Positions 17,182 to 26,126 of a stretch of DNA of 36,784 nucleotides are shown here, one piece after another. Source of the DNA: Lachnospiraceae bacterium (GTDB lineage: Bacteria > Bacillota > Clostridia > Lachnospirales > Lachnospiraceae); assembly GCA_017450105.1 (NCBI GenBank), contig JAFSXC010000068.1, forward strand, positions 1-36,784. Direction: 5' to 3'. Made by a program: the position numbers and the translations under genes. Under the pieces are notes generated by a model. That model was given only the letters and a program-made list of their open reading frames with translations, was not told where the DNA came from and did no database searches. The number at the start of each line of letters is the position of its first letter. Within the stretch, counting starts at the first letter, position 1.

Positions 17182-20084
17182 AGCAGCGCCTCTTTATTCA
17201 AAAACAGACCCTCCGCCTTTCCGATCACGTTTTCGTTTCCGATCGCGCATAAATTATCGCCCTTTAAAATTTCCTCGGCATAGGGCGCCAGCGCCCGGAC
17301 ATCATCCTCCGTCGCGTTCAAAATCTCCTCCCGTTCTCTCTTTAAATCCTCCTCCGTCGTGCCGGAGAAATAGAACAGGGTGGAGCGCACCCCGAGCGAA
17401 TCGGGCGTCAGCGGAGTATCGATATCGGAAATGGTACCGATAATGTATTTTGTCATCACGCGGTCATCCGCGGAGAAGCTTCTTAAGTACTCCGGGATTC
17501 CTTCATAGATCTTAATTGTTTCCTCCAGATTCGGATCCCGGTAGGAGGCAAACCAGCCGACGCCGTTCCGGTTGAAGGAGCTCATGCAGCCATAAGCGCC
17601 GCCCATGACCCGCAGGTTCTGCCATAAGTAGTCGTAGTTTAACAGGGTCCTCAGGATCCGCAAGGTCCCGCGGTAGGGGCCTGCCCCCTCAAAGCTTCCC
17701 GCCCGGCTCACATACTGGACCTGGGAAGCATCCAGAAAGCCCTCGTTTCGTCTGTGCAGCGAAAGAGTCGCCTTCGGAGCGATCTCTCCTTCCTTCAGCT
17801 CCCTCGTAAAGGAAGGCAGGGCCTGCTTTATCAGTTCAAGTCCCCTACGGTCCCCGGTAAAGCTGACGAGAAGCCGTGAACGGACGAAGATCCTTTCGCG
17901 CAGCTCCTGAAGCTTCTTCTTCAGTTCCTCCTTTTCGGCATCAAAGTTTTCCTCCAAACGCGAAACCAGACGGTAGAGGCTGATGCCCGACATCAGCTCC
18001 GTAGCCCTCGCGGTCTCGGAAAAATAGGAGGAGGCACGAAGGGATGACATCATATGACCGAGCGCGGGAAGCGTCGAGGAAAGCTGGCTCTTACCCTCCG
18101 CCAGGATCTCATACAGCCGTTTGTCATCGGAGAAGTCGGTGGTAAAGAACACCTCCTTCAAAAGCTCGATCCCCTTCTCGAGGTTCTCATAAAGCACTTT
18201 CATACGCACCTCGTATAAGGTGACCCGTTCCTTCTTTACGGTATCGTACATCGCCTGAGCGCCCGAGCTGATCCCGCCGGTATAAAGATTGATCTCGTTT
18301 GTAAGCTCCCGGAAGGAAAAATGCTCCGTATCCATAAAGCCAAGCACGGACTTTAGGATGCCGAGACAGGACAGCTCCTCCTCACTGAGGTCCGGGACCG
18401 TAAAGTACATGCGAAGGTAAGCGATGCCGTTGGTATCTATCTCATGATACAGAAGCGGCAGATCGTCGACAGCGTCTTCTTCGTTTCGGATCGGCCGGGG
18501 CTCCCGCCCGATCTCCTCCCGTTTCAGAAGAGGGATCCGGTTCAGATCCTCCTCCTTATCGGGCGTTTCCTGCCACTCCCTTAAGGCCCTTGTAGCCTCG
18601 GTAAGCTTCTGAAGCTCATCGGCCGTCATCTGCTCCTTTTTCTCAGCCAGCTCCTGCCGCAGAGCCTCCTCCTCTTCCGCCGCCAGTCCCTTCTTCGGGG
18701 ACACGCAAACAAAGGCGGCATGGGGATTGTTCAGAAGATACTTCTCCACCAGATCCTCGAAGAACCTTCCTTCGTCAATCTTCTCCCGCAAAAAGGCATA
18801 CACAGGCAGAGCCTCCAGATGGATAAACGGCTCCTTCTCATCATACAGCCAACTGTCCATGACCTGCAGTCCGTAGATCAGCCCCTTCGGGAAGGACCCG
18901 AAATCCGCCTCGCGGTAACGGAATTCCGAGCTGTTGATCCCGGCCAGAAGCGCTTTTTTATCGATCCCGTTTTTCACCTGCTCCTTCAGAGTCTCCTCGA
19001 TGACCCTTAAGAAGTCTTCCTTTTGTTCGGGATCCGCTTTTTTCGCGATCACGGAAAACATCGGCTGATAGGTTTCCGAAGAGAAGCCGCCGTACACGTC
19101 CTTTCCGATCCCCGCATCCAGGAGGGCCTGTCGGACCGGGGCCCCGGGCATGCCGATCAGCGCATAATCCAGGATCTCAAAGGCCAGACACAGCTTTTCA
19201 TCCAGCATCGTTCCGACGGAATAATTCATGGAGAGGAAGGTATTCTCCTTCTCCTCCTCACTCTCTGCGATATTGTATTTGACCTCCACGTCCTTCCGTT
19301 CGGTAAAGGGCTTCTGCTTCCCGACCTCGGAATCCGGTTCGATCCTGTCGTAAGCGCCAAGATAAGCCTCATCCAGCCACTCCAACTGCTCGTTCATATC
19401 CATGTCGCCATAGAAGTAAATATAGGCATTGGAGGGATGGTAATAACGGCCGTGGAACTTCAGATAATCCTCGTAGGTAAGGGTGGGAATATCCTTCGGA
19501 TCCCCGCCGGATTCAAAAGCATAGTTGGTATCGGGATGCAGCGCATTCAAGATCTGGCGGGAGAGCACATCGTCCGGCGAGGAAAACGCGCCCTTCATCT
19601 CGTTATAGACAACCCCGTTGATCGTGATCTCCCCTTCGGGGTCCTCGAGCTCATAATGCCAGCCCTCCTGCTTGAAGATCTTATCCTCATGATAAAAATT
19701 TGGGTGGAAAACGGCGTCCAGATACACGTCACAGAGGTTCCGGAAGTCCTTCGCATTTTCCGAGGCCACGGGATAAATGGTCTTATCCGGGAAGGTCAGT
19801 GCATTCAAAAACGTATTCAGAGAGCCCTTCGCAAGCTCCACAAAGGGATCCTTGATCGGGAACTTATCCGACCCGCAGAGAACCGTATGCTCGACGATGT
19901 GCGGCACTCCCGTGCTGTCGCTGACCGGAGTCCGAAAGCACACATAAAAGACCTTGTTCGGATCCTTATTCTCCATGCACAGGATCCTGGCCCCGCTCTT
20001 CTTATGAAGCAGCAAGGTTCCTTCCGTTTTCAGGTCCTTCAGCTCATGCTTTCTTATGATCTCGTAGGCTTTTGATTCTTTCAT
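17178..20084 (-). CDS. M16C family zinc metallopeptidase (PreP/CYM1-like)
   Basis: The 968-aa product belongs to the insulinase superfamily, subfamily M16C, whose members degrade peptides inside a closed two-half chamber. The inverted zinc motif HxxEH is H62-I-V-E65-H66 in GVPHIVEHTVLCGS, with the distal Glu at 162 (VVYNEMKGAFSSPDDVL). The second half has the usual inactive repeat, and the M16C-associated helical region lies near 460-520 (an acidic coiled-coil-like stretch). Length matches the ~970-residue family norm. No signal peptide is present, so it is probably cytoplasmic. AAGGAGAG precedes the ATG. It opens the unit with era, recO, a lipoprotein and glyQS and follows a repeat-rich gap. 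The natural substrate in Clostridia is unknown. Confidence 0.95.
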   Translation of the reverse strand: MKESKAYEIIRKHELKDLKTEGTLLLHKKSGARILCMENKDPNKVFYVCFRTPVSDSTGVPHIVEHTVLCGSDKFPIKDPFVELAKGSLNTFLNALTFPDKTIYPVASENAKDFRNLCDVYLDAVFHPNFYHEDKIFKQEGWHYELEDPEGEITINGVVYNEMKGAFSSPDDVLSRQILNALHPDTNYAFESGGDPKDIPTLTYEDYLKFHGRYYHPSNAYIYFYGDMDMNEQLEWLDEAYLGAYDRIEPDSEVGKQKPFTERKDVEVKYNIAESEEEKENTFLSMNYSVGTMLDEKLCLAFEILDYALIGMPGAPVRQALLDAGIGKDVYGGFSSETYQPMFSVIAKKADPEQKEDFLRVIEETLKEQVKNGIDKKALLAGINSSEFRYREADFGSFPKGLIYGLQVMDSWLYDEKEPFIHLEALPVYAFLREKIDEGRFFEDLVEKYLLNNPHAAFVCVSPKKGLAAEEEEALRQELAEKKEQMTADELQKLTEATRALREWQETPDKEEDLNRIPLLKREEIGREPRPIRNEEDAVDDLPLLYHEIDTNGIAYLRMYFTVPDLSEEELSCLGILKSVLGFMDTEHFSFRELTNEINLYTGGISSGAQAMYDTVKKERVTLYEVRMKVLYENLEKGIELLKEVFFTTDFSDDKRLYEILAEGKSQLSSTLPALGHMMSSLRASSYFSETARATELMSGISLYRLVSRLEENFDAEKEELKKKLQELRERIFVRSRLLVSFTGDRRGLELIKQALPSFTRELKEGEIAPKATLSLHRRNEGFLDASQVQYVSRAGSFEGAGPYRGTLRILRTLLNYDYLWQNLRVMGGAYGCMSSFNRNGVGWFASYRDPNLEETIKIYEGIPEYLRSFSADDRVMTKYIIGTISDIDTPLTPDSLGVRSTLFYFSGTTEEDLKREREEILNATEDDVRALAPYAEEILKGDNLCAIGNENVIGKAEGLFLNKEALL

Positions 20085-20103
20085 ACTTCTCTCCTTTTTT
20101 CAA

Positions 20104-20124
20104 TGTGTCACTATCTCTGACACA
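20104..20124. other. Short palindrome upstream of the M16C gene
   Basis: TGTGTCA at 20104-20110 and TGACACA at 20118-20124 form a perfect 7-bp inverted repeat around CTATCTC, 20 bases before the M16C start codon. On the plus strand a short T-run follows (CCTTTTT). It could be an operator, a leader hairpin or part of the adjoining repeat region; the sequence does not decide. Confidence 0.4.
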
Positions 20125-20175
20125 CCTTTTTGCGAATATCCCTATAGGCTGTGAGCGGCCCCGATGATACGTATC

Positions 20176-20342
20176 GGCGGGATCTCCCACTGGAGTGTGC
20201 TTGAAAAAATTTTCCCCTGTCCCCATGTTTCTTGTCTCCGGTATCTAACCTTCACACGGTTCCTCATGTTGGTATCACGACTGGGGAAAATTTTTTCAAA
20301 CACACTCCGTTCGCGACCCGAGGTAGTTTTTGGCGGGGCCGC
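20176..20342 (-). repeat. Palindromic intergenic repeat, copy A
   Basis: This ~167-bp unit is the inverted, diverged copy of 20463-20630. It has matching ends GTGTGCTTGAAAAAATTTTC and GAAAATTTTTTCAAACACAC that can pair over about 23 bases, with a shared interior containing CTTGTCTCCGGTATCTAACC. Outer flanks (GGCGGGATCTCCCACTG and the CGACCCGAGG side) are also shared with copy B. Reading frames in it are unsupported. It lies between the M16C gene and the DUF1015 gene. Confidence 0.85.
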
Positions 20343-20462
20343 GCGTTATCTTTTTGAGTAACAAGTCGACTTAAAGCTCTCAATTATTCTATTCCTTTAT
20401 TGTGGGCAGCCCCGATAATTAGACGTAAAACACGCCAAAGAAGTACACTCCCCCGCTATCAG

Positions 20463-20630
20463 CGGCCCGGCCATAACCTGCCTCGGGCCGCGAACGGAGA
20501 GTGTGTCTGAAAAAATTTTCCCCTGTCGTGATACCGGTATGATGAACCGGGTAAAGGTTAGATACCGGAGACAAGAAACGTGGGGACTGGGGAAAATTTT
20601 TTCAGGCACACCGCAGTGGGAGGTCCCGCC
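20463..20630 (+). repeat. Palindromic intergenic repeat, copy B
   Basis: This 168-bp unit is the inverted counterpart of copy A. Its arms GTGTGTCTGAAAAAATTTTC (from 20501) and the partner at 20589-20611 form a stem of about 23 bp with few mismatches. Flanks CCTCGGGCCGCGAACGGAG and CAGTGGGAGGTCCCGCC correspond to the same blocks of copy A. By eye the central 111 bases of A and B differ at roughly a dozen to fifteen positions. Confidence 0.85.
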
Positions 20631-20641
20631 TATTTCTTTAT

Positions 20642-20670
20642 TCGGGCCGCGTCCGCGAAGCCAATACTAA
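20642..20670 (+). repeat. 29-bp direct repeat, copy 1
   Basis: The 29 bases TCGGGCCGCG...CCAATACTAA recur exactly at 20724-20752, 82 bases further on. This copy follows directly after palindromic copy B. Confidence 0.85.
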
Positions 20671-20688
20671 GCCCGCCGAACAAATAAG

Positions 20689-20752
20689 TCCCCCCACGAT
20701 CAGCGGCCCGCCCATATCCTTCCTCGGGCCGCGTCCGCGAAGCCAATACTAA
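20689..20752 (+). repeat. Partial third repeat copy plus 29-bp direct repeat copy 2
   Basis: Bases 20689-20735 resemble the left flank of palindromic copy B (CAGCGGCCCG then CCATA, CCT and CCTCGGGCCGCG), without the hairpin core. The exact second copy of the 29-bp direct repeat spans 20724-20752. Its last bases (CTAA) include the complement of the DUF1015 stop codon, so the repeat forms the 3' end of that gene. Confidence 0.7.
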
Positions 20753-21984
20753 ATTTCGTGACAAAGCAACCCGCTTCTCAGTTTCGGCTCAAACCATGTC
20801 GATTTCGGCGGCATAAGAAGCCCGGCGTCCGCCACCGAAAACAGCTCCCCGATCGATGTCGGATACATCGCAAAAGCCACCCTGCAGTCGGTATGACATC
20901 TGCGCTCAAGCTCCTTCAGCCCGCGGATCCCTCCCACGAAATCGATCCGTTCATCCGTCTTCGGGTCCCGAATCCCGAGCACCGGGTCCAGAAGCAGATC
21001 CTGCAGCCGCGATACGAGAAGCCCCTTCACCGGATCCGAAAGGCGGTCCTCCTTCCGTATCCTGCAAAGATACCATTTGTCCTTCAGATACATGGAAAAG
21101 CTGTACCGGTCGTCAGGCCGGAGTATCTCTGTATCTTCAGAAGCAACCTCAAACCGGCTCTTCACCTCCGTAAGAAGCTCCTCCTCGGTCAGTCCGTTCA
21201 GATCCTTTACGACCCGGTTATAATCCATGATCGCCAGGTCCTTATCGGCGAACAGCACCGACAGGAAGAAATTGAATTCCTCCTCTCCGGTGTAGCCAGG
21301 GTTCTCCTGCCTTCTCTTTTTTCCGACGCGGACCGCCGAAGCCGCACGGTGGTGGCCGTCCGCGATATAGATCTTATCGATGGTTCGGAAGGTATCCTCG
21401 ATCCGGCGGATCACAAAGGGATCGTCGATCCGGAATACGCGGTGGCGCACCCGGTCCTCCGCGGTAAAATCATAGAGAGGCTCCTTCTGTTTTTCCGCCT
21501 GCAGAATTTCCTCGAGGACGGGGTTGCTCCGGTAGGCCAGAAAGATCGGTCCGGTCTGGGCTCCGATCGTATCCACGTGGCGGACCCGGTCCTCCTCCTT
21601 CTCCGCCCGCGTATTTTCGTGCTTTTTGATCACACCGTTTTCATAGTCGTCAATGGAGGCTGTCGCCGCGATACCGGTCTGGACACGGCCGTCCATCGTA
21701 AGCTCGTAAATGTAATAGCACTCCGTTTCCTCCTTCAGGAAACGCCCCTCCTTCAGCCACTGCCAGAACAGGGCTTTTGCCCGCTCGTAGACCTCGGGGG
21801 CATAGGTACTGACCGAATCCGGGAAGAAGGTTTCTGCACGGTCTATGCAAAGAAAGGAACCGGGGTTTTTATCCACCGCTTCCTTTGCTTCCCTTCGATC
21901 ATAAACATCATAGGGAAGAGCCGCGATCTCCGACGCCAGCTCCTCCCTTGGCCGTATGGCCCGAAATGGCCTGATCCCTGCCAT
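20749..21984 (-). CDS. DUF1015 family protein
   Basis: The 411-aa product matches DUF1015 proteins in length and motifs: MAGIRPFRAIRP at the start, ALPYDVYDR (22-30), a KKHENTRAEKEEDR block (120-133) and ADGHHRAASA (208-217), the last with the conserved paired His. The biochemical role of the family is not established. It has AGAGGAGAT before ATG and lies 91 bases after serA, an association often seen in Clostridia and consistent with a link to serine metabolism or its regulation (inference). No signal peptide or membrane segment is seen. The stop codon lies in a repeat that recurs 82 bases away, so the extreme C-terminus (GLLCHEI) may have been remodelled by it. Confidence 0.9.
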   Translation of the reverse strand: MAGIRPFRAIRPREELASEIAALPYDVYDRREAKEAVDKNPGSFLCIDRAETFFPDSVSTYAPEVYERAKALFWQWLKEGRFLKEETECYYIYELTMDGRVQTGIAATASIDDYENGVIKKHENTRAEKEEDRVRHVDTIGAQTGPIFLAYRSNPVLEEILQAEKQKEPLYDFTAEDRVRHRVFRIDDPFVIRRIEDTFRTIDKIYIADGHHRAASAVRVGKKRRQENPGYTGEEEFNFFLSVLFADKDLAIMDYNRVVKDLNGLTEEELLTEVKSRFEVASEDTEILRPDDRYSFSMYLKDKWYLCRIRKEDRLSDPVKGLLVSRLQDLLLDPVLGIRDPKTDERIDFVGGIRGLKELERRCHTDCRVAFAMYPTSIGELFSVADAGLLMPPKSTWFEPKLRSGLLCHEI

Positions 21985-22075
21985 ATTTATCTCCTCTGTA
22001 AACGTCAGTTCATATCTGACTTAATCCGGCGGATGCGAATCCCGTAAGCGGCCAAAGAACGCCCACTGACGGTAT

Positions 22076-23245
22076 TCAGCGCCTTTTGATATTCCTCACC
22101 CGAAGAACGCCTTCGACATTGGAAAGGATCTTCAGGGTCTCCTCGGAGGCCTCTTCATCCAGATCCAGGAGGGTAACCGCATACTCTCCTTTTCCTTTGT
22201 TTGTCATGTTCGCGATATTGATCTTCGCATCTCCGAATACGCTGGTAAACCGGCCGATGGAGCCGGAGATGTTCCGATGCAGGACCACGATCCTTTCCGG
22301 CGTCGTCAGCTCTCCCATGGAGCAGTCCGGGTAGTTCACGGAGTGGACAAGATTTCCGTTTTCCACAAATTCCCGCAGCTCCTCCACCGCCATCTTCGCG
22401 CAGTTATCCTCCGACTCCTCCGTGGAGGCGCCGAGATGGGGAATGACGATGACGCCGTCCTTGCCCGCGGTCAGGGGATTCGGGAAATCCGTAACGTATT
22501 TCCTGAGCTTTCCCTCCGAAAGGGCCGTAAGCACAGCCTCCTCATCGACAAGAAGATCCCTTGCAAAGTTCAGGATCACCGCGGTCTCCTTCATCTGTGA
22601 GACGCAGTCCTTCGACAACATCTTTTTCGTGGAATCCATCAGCGGCACATGAATCGTAATGTAATCACATTCCCGGCAGATATCTTCGATCGAGTCTACA
22701 TGGTGTACGGCTCTGCTCAGGCTCCAGGCGGCGTTTACGGAGATGTAGGGATCATATCCGTAGACCTCCATATCCAGATTCACACAGGCGTTCGCTACCC
22801 TGACTCCGATCGCGCCGAGCCCGATAACGCCGAGCTTCTTTCCCGCGATCTCGGTTCCGGCGTAGGCCTTTTTCTGCTTTTCCGCGGTCTTCGCGATCTC
22901 CGGATCGGCCGCATTTTCCTTTGCCCAGGCGATGCCGCCGCTGATGTCTCTGGCCGCCAGAAGCATTCCGGCGAGGACGAGTTCCTTCACCCCGTTGGCG
23001 TTGGCTCCCGGCGTATTAAAGACAGCGATCCCGGCCTCCGCGCATTTCTCGAGCGGAATATTGTTCACCCCGGCACCGGCCCGCGCGATCGCAAGCAGAT
23101 CCTTCGGCAGCTCCATTTCATGCATGGCGGCCGACCGCACAAGGGCGATCCCGGCCTCCTCCAGCTTTTCGGTCTTTTCATAGTCCTCAGAAAACTCTCT
23201 GAGCCCCACCTCGGAGATGGGGTTTAAGGTCGCGTATTTGATCAT
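22076..23245 (-). CDS. serA: D-3-phosphoglycerate dehydrogenase
   Basis: The enzyme oxidises 3-phosphoglycerate to 3-phosphohydroxypyruvate with NAD, the first step of phosphorylated serine synthesis. The 389-aa product shows a Rossmann fold with GLGAIG (142-147) and YGYDPY, substrate and catalytic residues in NFARDLLVDEEAV (Arg229, Glu near 235) and His270 in IPHLGASTEESEDN. A C-terminal ACT domain (from about 317) probably serves feedback control by serine. The substrate-loop reads ARD where many family members have ARG. Its ATG overlaps the serC stop by four bases, so the pair is translationally coupled. Confidence 0.95.
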   Translation of the reverse strand: MIKYATLNPISEVGLREFSEDYEKTEKLEEAGIALVRSAAMHEMELPKDLLAIARAGAGVNNIPLEKCAEAGIAVFNTPGANANGVKELVLAGMLLAARDISGGIAWAKENAADPEIAKTAEKQKKAYAGTEIAGKKLGVIGLGAIGVRVANACVNLDMEVYGYDPYISVNAAWSLSRAVHHVDSIEDICRECDYITIHVPLMDSTKKMLSKDCVSQMKETAVILNFARDLLVDEEAVLTALSEGKLRKYVTDFPNPLTAGKDGVIVIPHLGASTEESEDNCAKMAVEELREFVENGNLVHSVNYPDCSMGELTTPERIVVLHRNISGSIGRFTSVFGDAKINIANMTNKGKGEYAVTLLDLDEEASEETLKILSNVEGVLRVRNIKRR

Positions 23246-24324
23246 TTGTGGCTCTCCTCAAATTTCTCCATAAATTCTACCAGCTTCTCAACACCCTCCT
23301 TCGGCATCGCGTTATAAATGGACGCACGCATACCGCCTACGGTACGATGTCCCTTCAGGTTCACAAAGCCGGCCTTCGTCGCCTCCGCGACAAATTCCTT
23401 ATCCAGGTCCTCGTTCCCGGTCACAAAGGGAACGTTCATCAGAGACCGGTCCTCCTTTACAACCGTTCCCTTGAACAGAGAGCTCTGATCCAGATAGTCA
23501 TACAGGATCTTCGCTTTCTCCTCATTCCGCTTCTTCATCTCACCGAGACCGCCCATGGCCTTCAGCCATTTAAAGACCTTGCCGCAGATATAGATCCCGT
23601 AGCAGGGAGGCGTATTGTACAGAGAATCGTTGTCGCTCTGGGTCTTCCATTTCAGCATCGTAGGCGTTCCCGGCAGCACGTCGTCCGTAATCAGATCCTC
23701 CCGGATAATGTCGATCACGACACCGGCCGGTCCCACATTCTTCTGGACACCGCCGTAGATCACGGCGTACTTTGTCACGTCCATCGGCTCCGACAGAAAG
23801 CACGACGAAACATCCGCGACCAGATCGATCCCCTTCGTATTCGGCAGGGTCTTATATTTTGTCCCGTAGATCGTATTGTTCTCGCAGATATAGACATAGT
23901 CCATATCCTCTGTAATCGGGAGGTCGCTCACATCCGGGATATAGGAGAAGGTCTTGTCCGCCGAGCTCGCAAGCTCCACGGCCTCTCCGTACATCTTCGC
24001 CTCGGAATACGCCTTCTTCGCCCACTGACCGGTCAGGATGTAGCCCGCCTTTTTCTTCTTCATCAGGTTCATGGGCACCGCCGCGAACTGCTGCGACGCG
24101 CCGCCCTGCAGAAACAGCACCTTATAATTATCCGGAATATTCAGAAGGTCTCTTAAGTCCTTTTCGGCGTCCTTAATAATATCATCATAGACCTTCGAGC
24201 GATGGCTCATCTCCATCACGCTCATTCCGCTGCCCTTATAATCCAGCATCTCATCGGCAGCCTCACGTAAGACCTCCTCCGGCAGGACTGCAGGCCCCGC
24301 GGAAAAATTAAACACTCTGCTCAT
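23242..24324 (-). CDS. serC: Phosphoserine aminotransferase
   Basis: The enzyme converts 3-phosphohydroxypyruvate and glutamate to phosphoserine, using PLP. ATG 24324 (MSRVFNFSAGPAVLPEEVL) is the natural family start and has AGAGGAGTG seven bases before it; the frame extends to 24348 without better evidence. The product is 360 aa, the usual length. The PLP lysine is Lys195 in GGVQKNVGPAGVV, and FLQGGASQQFAAVPMNL and the HRTVGGMRASIYNA block near the C-terminus are typical of class V serC enzymes. It overlaps serA and follows ilvB by 98 bases with no terminator between. Confidence 0.96.
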   Translation of the reverse strand: MSRVFNFSAGPAVLPEEVLREAADEMLDYKGSGMSVMEMSHRSKVYDDIIKDAEKDLRDLLNIPDNYKVLFLQGGASQQFAAVPMNLMKKKKAGYILTGQWAKKAYSEAKMYGEAVELASSADKTFSYIPDVSDLPITEDMDYVYICENNTIYGTKYKTLPNTKGIDLVADVSSCFLSEPMDVTKYAVIYGGVQKNVGPAGVVIDIIREDLITDDVLPGTPTMLKWKTQSDNDSLYNTPPCYGIYICGKVFKWLKAMGGLGEMKKRNEEKAKILYDYLDQSSLFKGTVVKEDRSLMNVPFVTGNEDLDKEFVAEATKAGFVNLKGHRTVGGMRASIYNAMPKEGVEKLVEFMEKFEESHK

Positions 24325-24422
24325 TTTTTCACTCCTCTTATGTTTCATGCTTTATTAACAACCGGCCCGGATGCAAACGCCTCCGCTTTTCCGGGTCAGC
24401 TCGTTTCGTTGCCGCTCCCCGG

Positions 24423-26111
24423 TCAGCCCTCCGGCAGACCGTTCATCATAGATGAGATATCAGCGCCCGGCGCGACCATCGGCCACACCTTGTCGTCGCA
24501 ATCTATGATACAATCTAACACAACCGGTCCGTCCTCTGCAAGAGCCTTTCCGAAGGCGTCCGTAAACTCCTCTCTTGTTTTCACCCGGACCGCCTTCGCT
24601 CCGCAGCCCTCGGCGATCTTCACATAATCCGCCTGATCATCGAGCACCGTGGCCGAATAATGCTTTTCATAGAAAAGGTCCTGCCACTGCCGCACCATGC
24701 CGAGAACGTGGTTGTTTACAATGATCTCGATCACGGGAAGCTTGTTTCTCGCCGCGGTCATCAGCTCGTTCAGGTTCATCCGGAAGCACCCGTCTCCGGC
24801 GAAGTTGACGACGATCCGGTCCGGATTCGCGACCTTCGTCCCGATTGCGGCGCCGAGGCCGTAGCCCATCGTGCCGAGGCCCCCCGAGGTGATAAACTGG
24901 CGCGGGAATTCAAACCGGTAGAACTGGGCCGCCCACATCTGGTGCTGCCCGACCTCGGTACAGACTAGCGCCTCTCCCTTCGTCATCTCATAGACCTTCT
25001 CCACAAGGAAGGGGCCGCTTAAGCCCTTCCCGGGCACCCTCAGCGGGTTCTGCTCCGAAAGCTCTCGGATAAAGGCGTTCCACTCGCTGTGGTCGGGGAT
25101 CTCCTTCCTTCTCTCCTTAAGCTGCCCGTTCAGGCGCATTAAGATCTCCTTCAGATCACCGATCACGGCGGCATCCACCCGGACGTTTTTATTCACCTCC
25201 GCGGGGTCCACCTCAAGCTGCAGCACCTTCGCGCGGTGTGCAAAGGTTTTCGGGTTTCCGAGCACCCGATCCGAAAACCGGCTTCCTGCCGCGATCAGAA
25301 GATCACATTCGCTGACCCCGAGGTTGGAGGCCTTTGTGCCATGCATACCGAGCATTCCCGTATAGCGCGGATCGGTTCCCGGAAACGCGCCCTTTCCCAT
25401 CAGGGTATCACAGACCGGGCAGTCCAAAAGCTCTGCCAGCTCCTTAAGCTCCTCTGCGGCTCCGGAGATCACTCCCCCACCGCCCACAAGAAGCATCGGC
25501 TTCTTCGCCTTTAACAGCATCGAAAGCGCGGCCTTCAGATCCTCCTCCGTGATCGAATCCGTATAGGGCACGATCTCCTCGGGCGTCACTTTCTTATACT
25601 CCGTTTTCTGTGCCGTCACATCCTTCGTCACATCCACCAGCACCGGGCCGGGACGCCCGCGTTTTGCTATCGTAAAGGCTCTGCGGATGGTCTTCGCCAG
25701 GTCCTTTACATCCTTAACGATAAAATTATGCTTCGTAATGGGCGTCGTAATTCCGGCGATGTCCACCTCCTGGAAGCTGTCCTTTCCGAGCAGCGGCAGC
25801 GTCACATTGCAGGTCAGCGCCACCATCGGTACGGAGTCGATGCAGGCGGTCGCGATCCCGGTCACGAGATTCGTCGCTCCCGGCCCGCTCGTTGCGAGGC
25901 AGACCCCCACTTTTCCGGTGGATCTGGCATAGCCGTCGGCCGCGTGCGCCGCGCCCTGTTCGTGGGAGGTAAGGATGTGCCTGATCTCATCGCGGTGCTT
26001 ATACAGCTCGTCATACACATTCAGTATCGCCCCGCCCGGATACCCGAACACAACCTCCACACCCTGTTCCTTCAAGCATTCAATTATGATCTCAGCTCCT
26101 GTAAGCTGCAT
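24423..26111 (-). CDS. ilvB: Acetolactate synthase large subunit
   Basis: This TPP enzyme condenses pyruvate with pyruvate or 2-oxobutyrate in valine, leucine and isoleucine synthesis. The 562-aa product has the catalytic Glu51 in TSHEQGAAHAADGYAR, the FAD/central domain, and the TPP motif from GDG (439-441) to NN (466-467). AAGGAGTAACATC precedes ATG. It follows ilvD by 15 bases. No ilvN (regulatory subunit) is adjacent or elsewhere in the window. Catabolic AlsS is a possible alternative, but operon context favours the anabolic enzyme. Confidence 0.94.
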   Translation of the reverse strand: MQLTGAEIIIECLKEQGVEVVFGYPGGAILNVYDELYKHRDEIRHILTSHEQGAAHAADGYARSTGKVGVCLATSGPGATNLVTGIATACIDSVPMVALTCNVTLPLLGKDSFQEVDIAGITTPITKHNFIVKDVKDLAKTIRRAFTIAKRGRPGPVLVDVTKDVTAQKTEYKKVTPEEIVPYTDSITEEDLKAALSMLLKAKKPMLLVGGGGVISGAAEELKELAELLDCPVCDTLMGKGAFPGTDPRYTGMLGMHGTKASNLGVSECDLLIAAGSRFSDRVLGNPKTFAHRAKVLQLEVDPAEVNKNVRVDAAVIGDLKEILMRLNGQLKERRKEIPDHSEWNAFIRELSEQNPLRVPGKGLSGPFLVEKVYEMTKGEALVCTEVGQHQMWAAQFYRFEFPRQFITSGGLGTMGYGLGAAIGTKVANPDRIVVNFAGDGCFRMNLNELMTAARNKLPVIEIIVNNHVLGMVRQWQDLFYEKHYSATVLDDQADYVKIAEGCGAKAVRVKTREEFTDAFGKALAEDGPVVLDCIIDCDDKVWPMVAPGADISSMMNGLPEG

Positions 26112-26126
26112 GATGTTACTCCTTAA

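Noticed and set aside
19023..20075. Plus-strand open frame (350 codons) opposite the M16C peptidase
   Set aside because: It lies wholly within the gene holding HxxEH and has no signals of its own.
20164..20609. Two short open frames inside the palindromic repeats with similar peptides
   Set aside because: Their similarity comes from the DNA repeat itself; there is no ribosome binding site and substitutions do not favour silent positions by eye.
20642..20752. CRISPR array suggested by regularly spaced direct repeats
   Set aside because: Only two exact copies exist, the interval is itself a degenerate repeat fragment, and no cas gene is present.
20758..22047. Plus-strand open frame (429 codons) opposite the DUF1015 gene
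   Set aside because: The minus strand carries DUF1015 motifs throughout; the antisense translation is rich in Arg, His and Leu, as expected of a shadow of GC-biased third positions.
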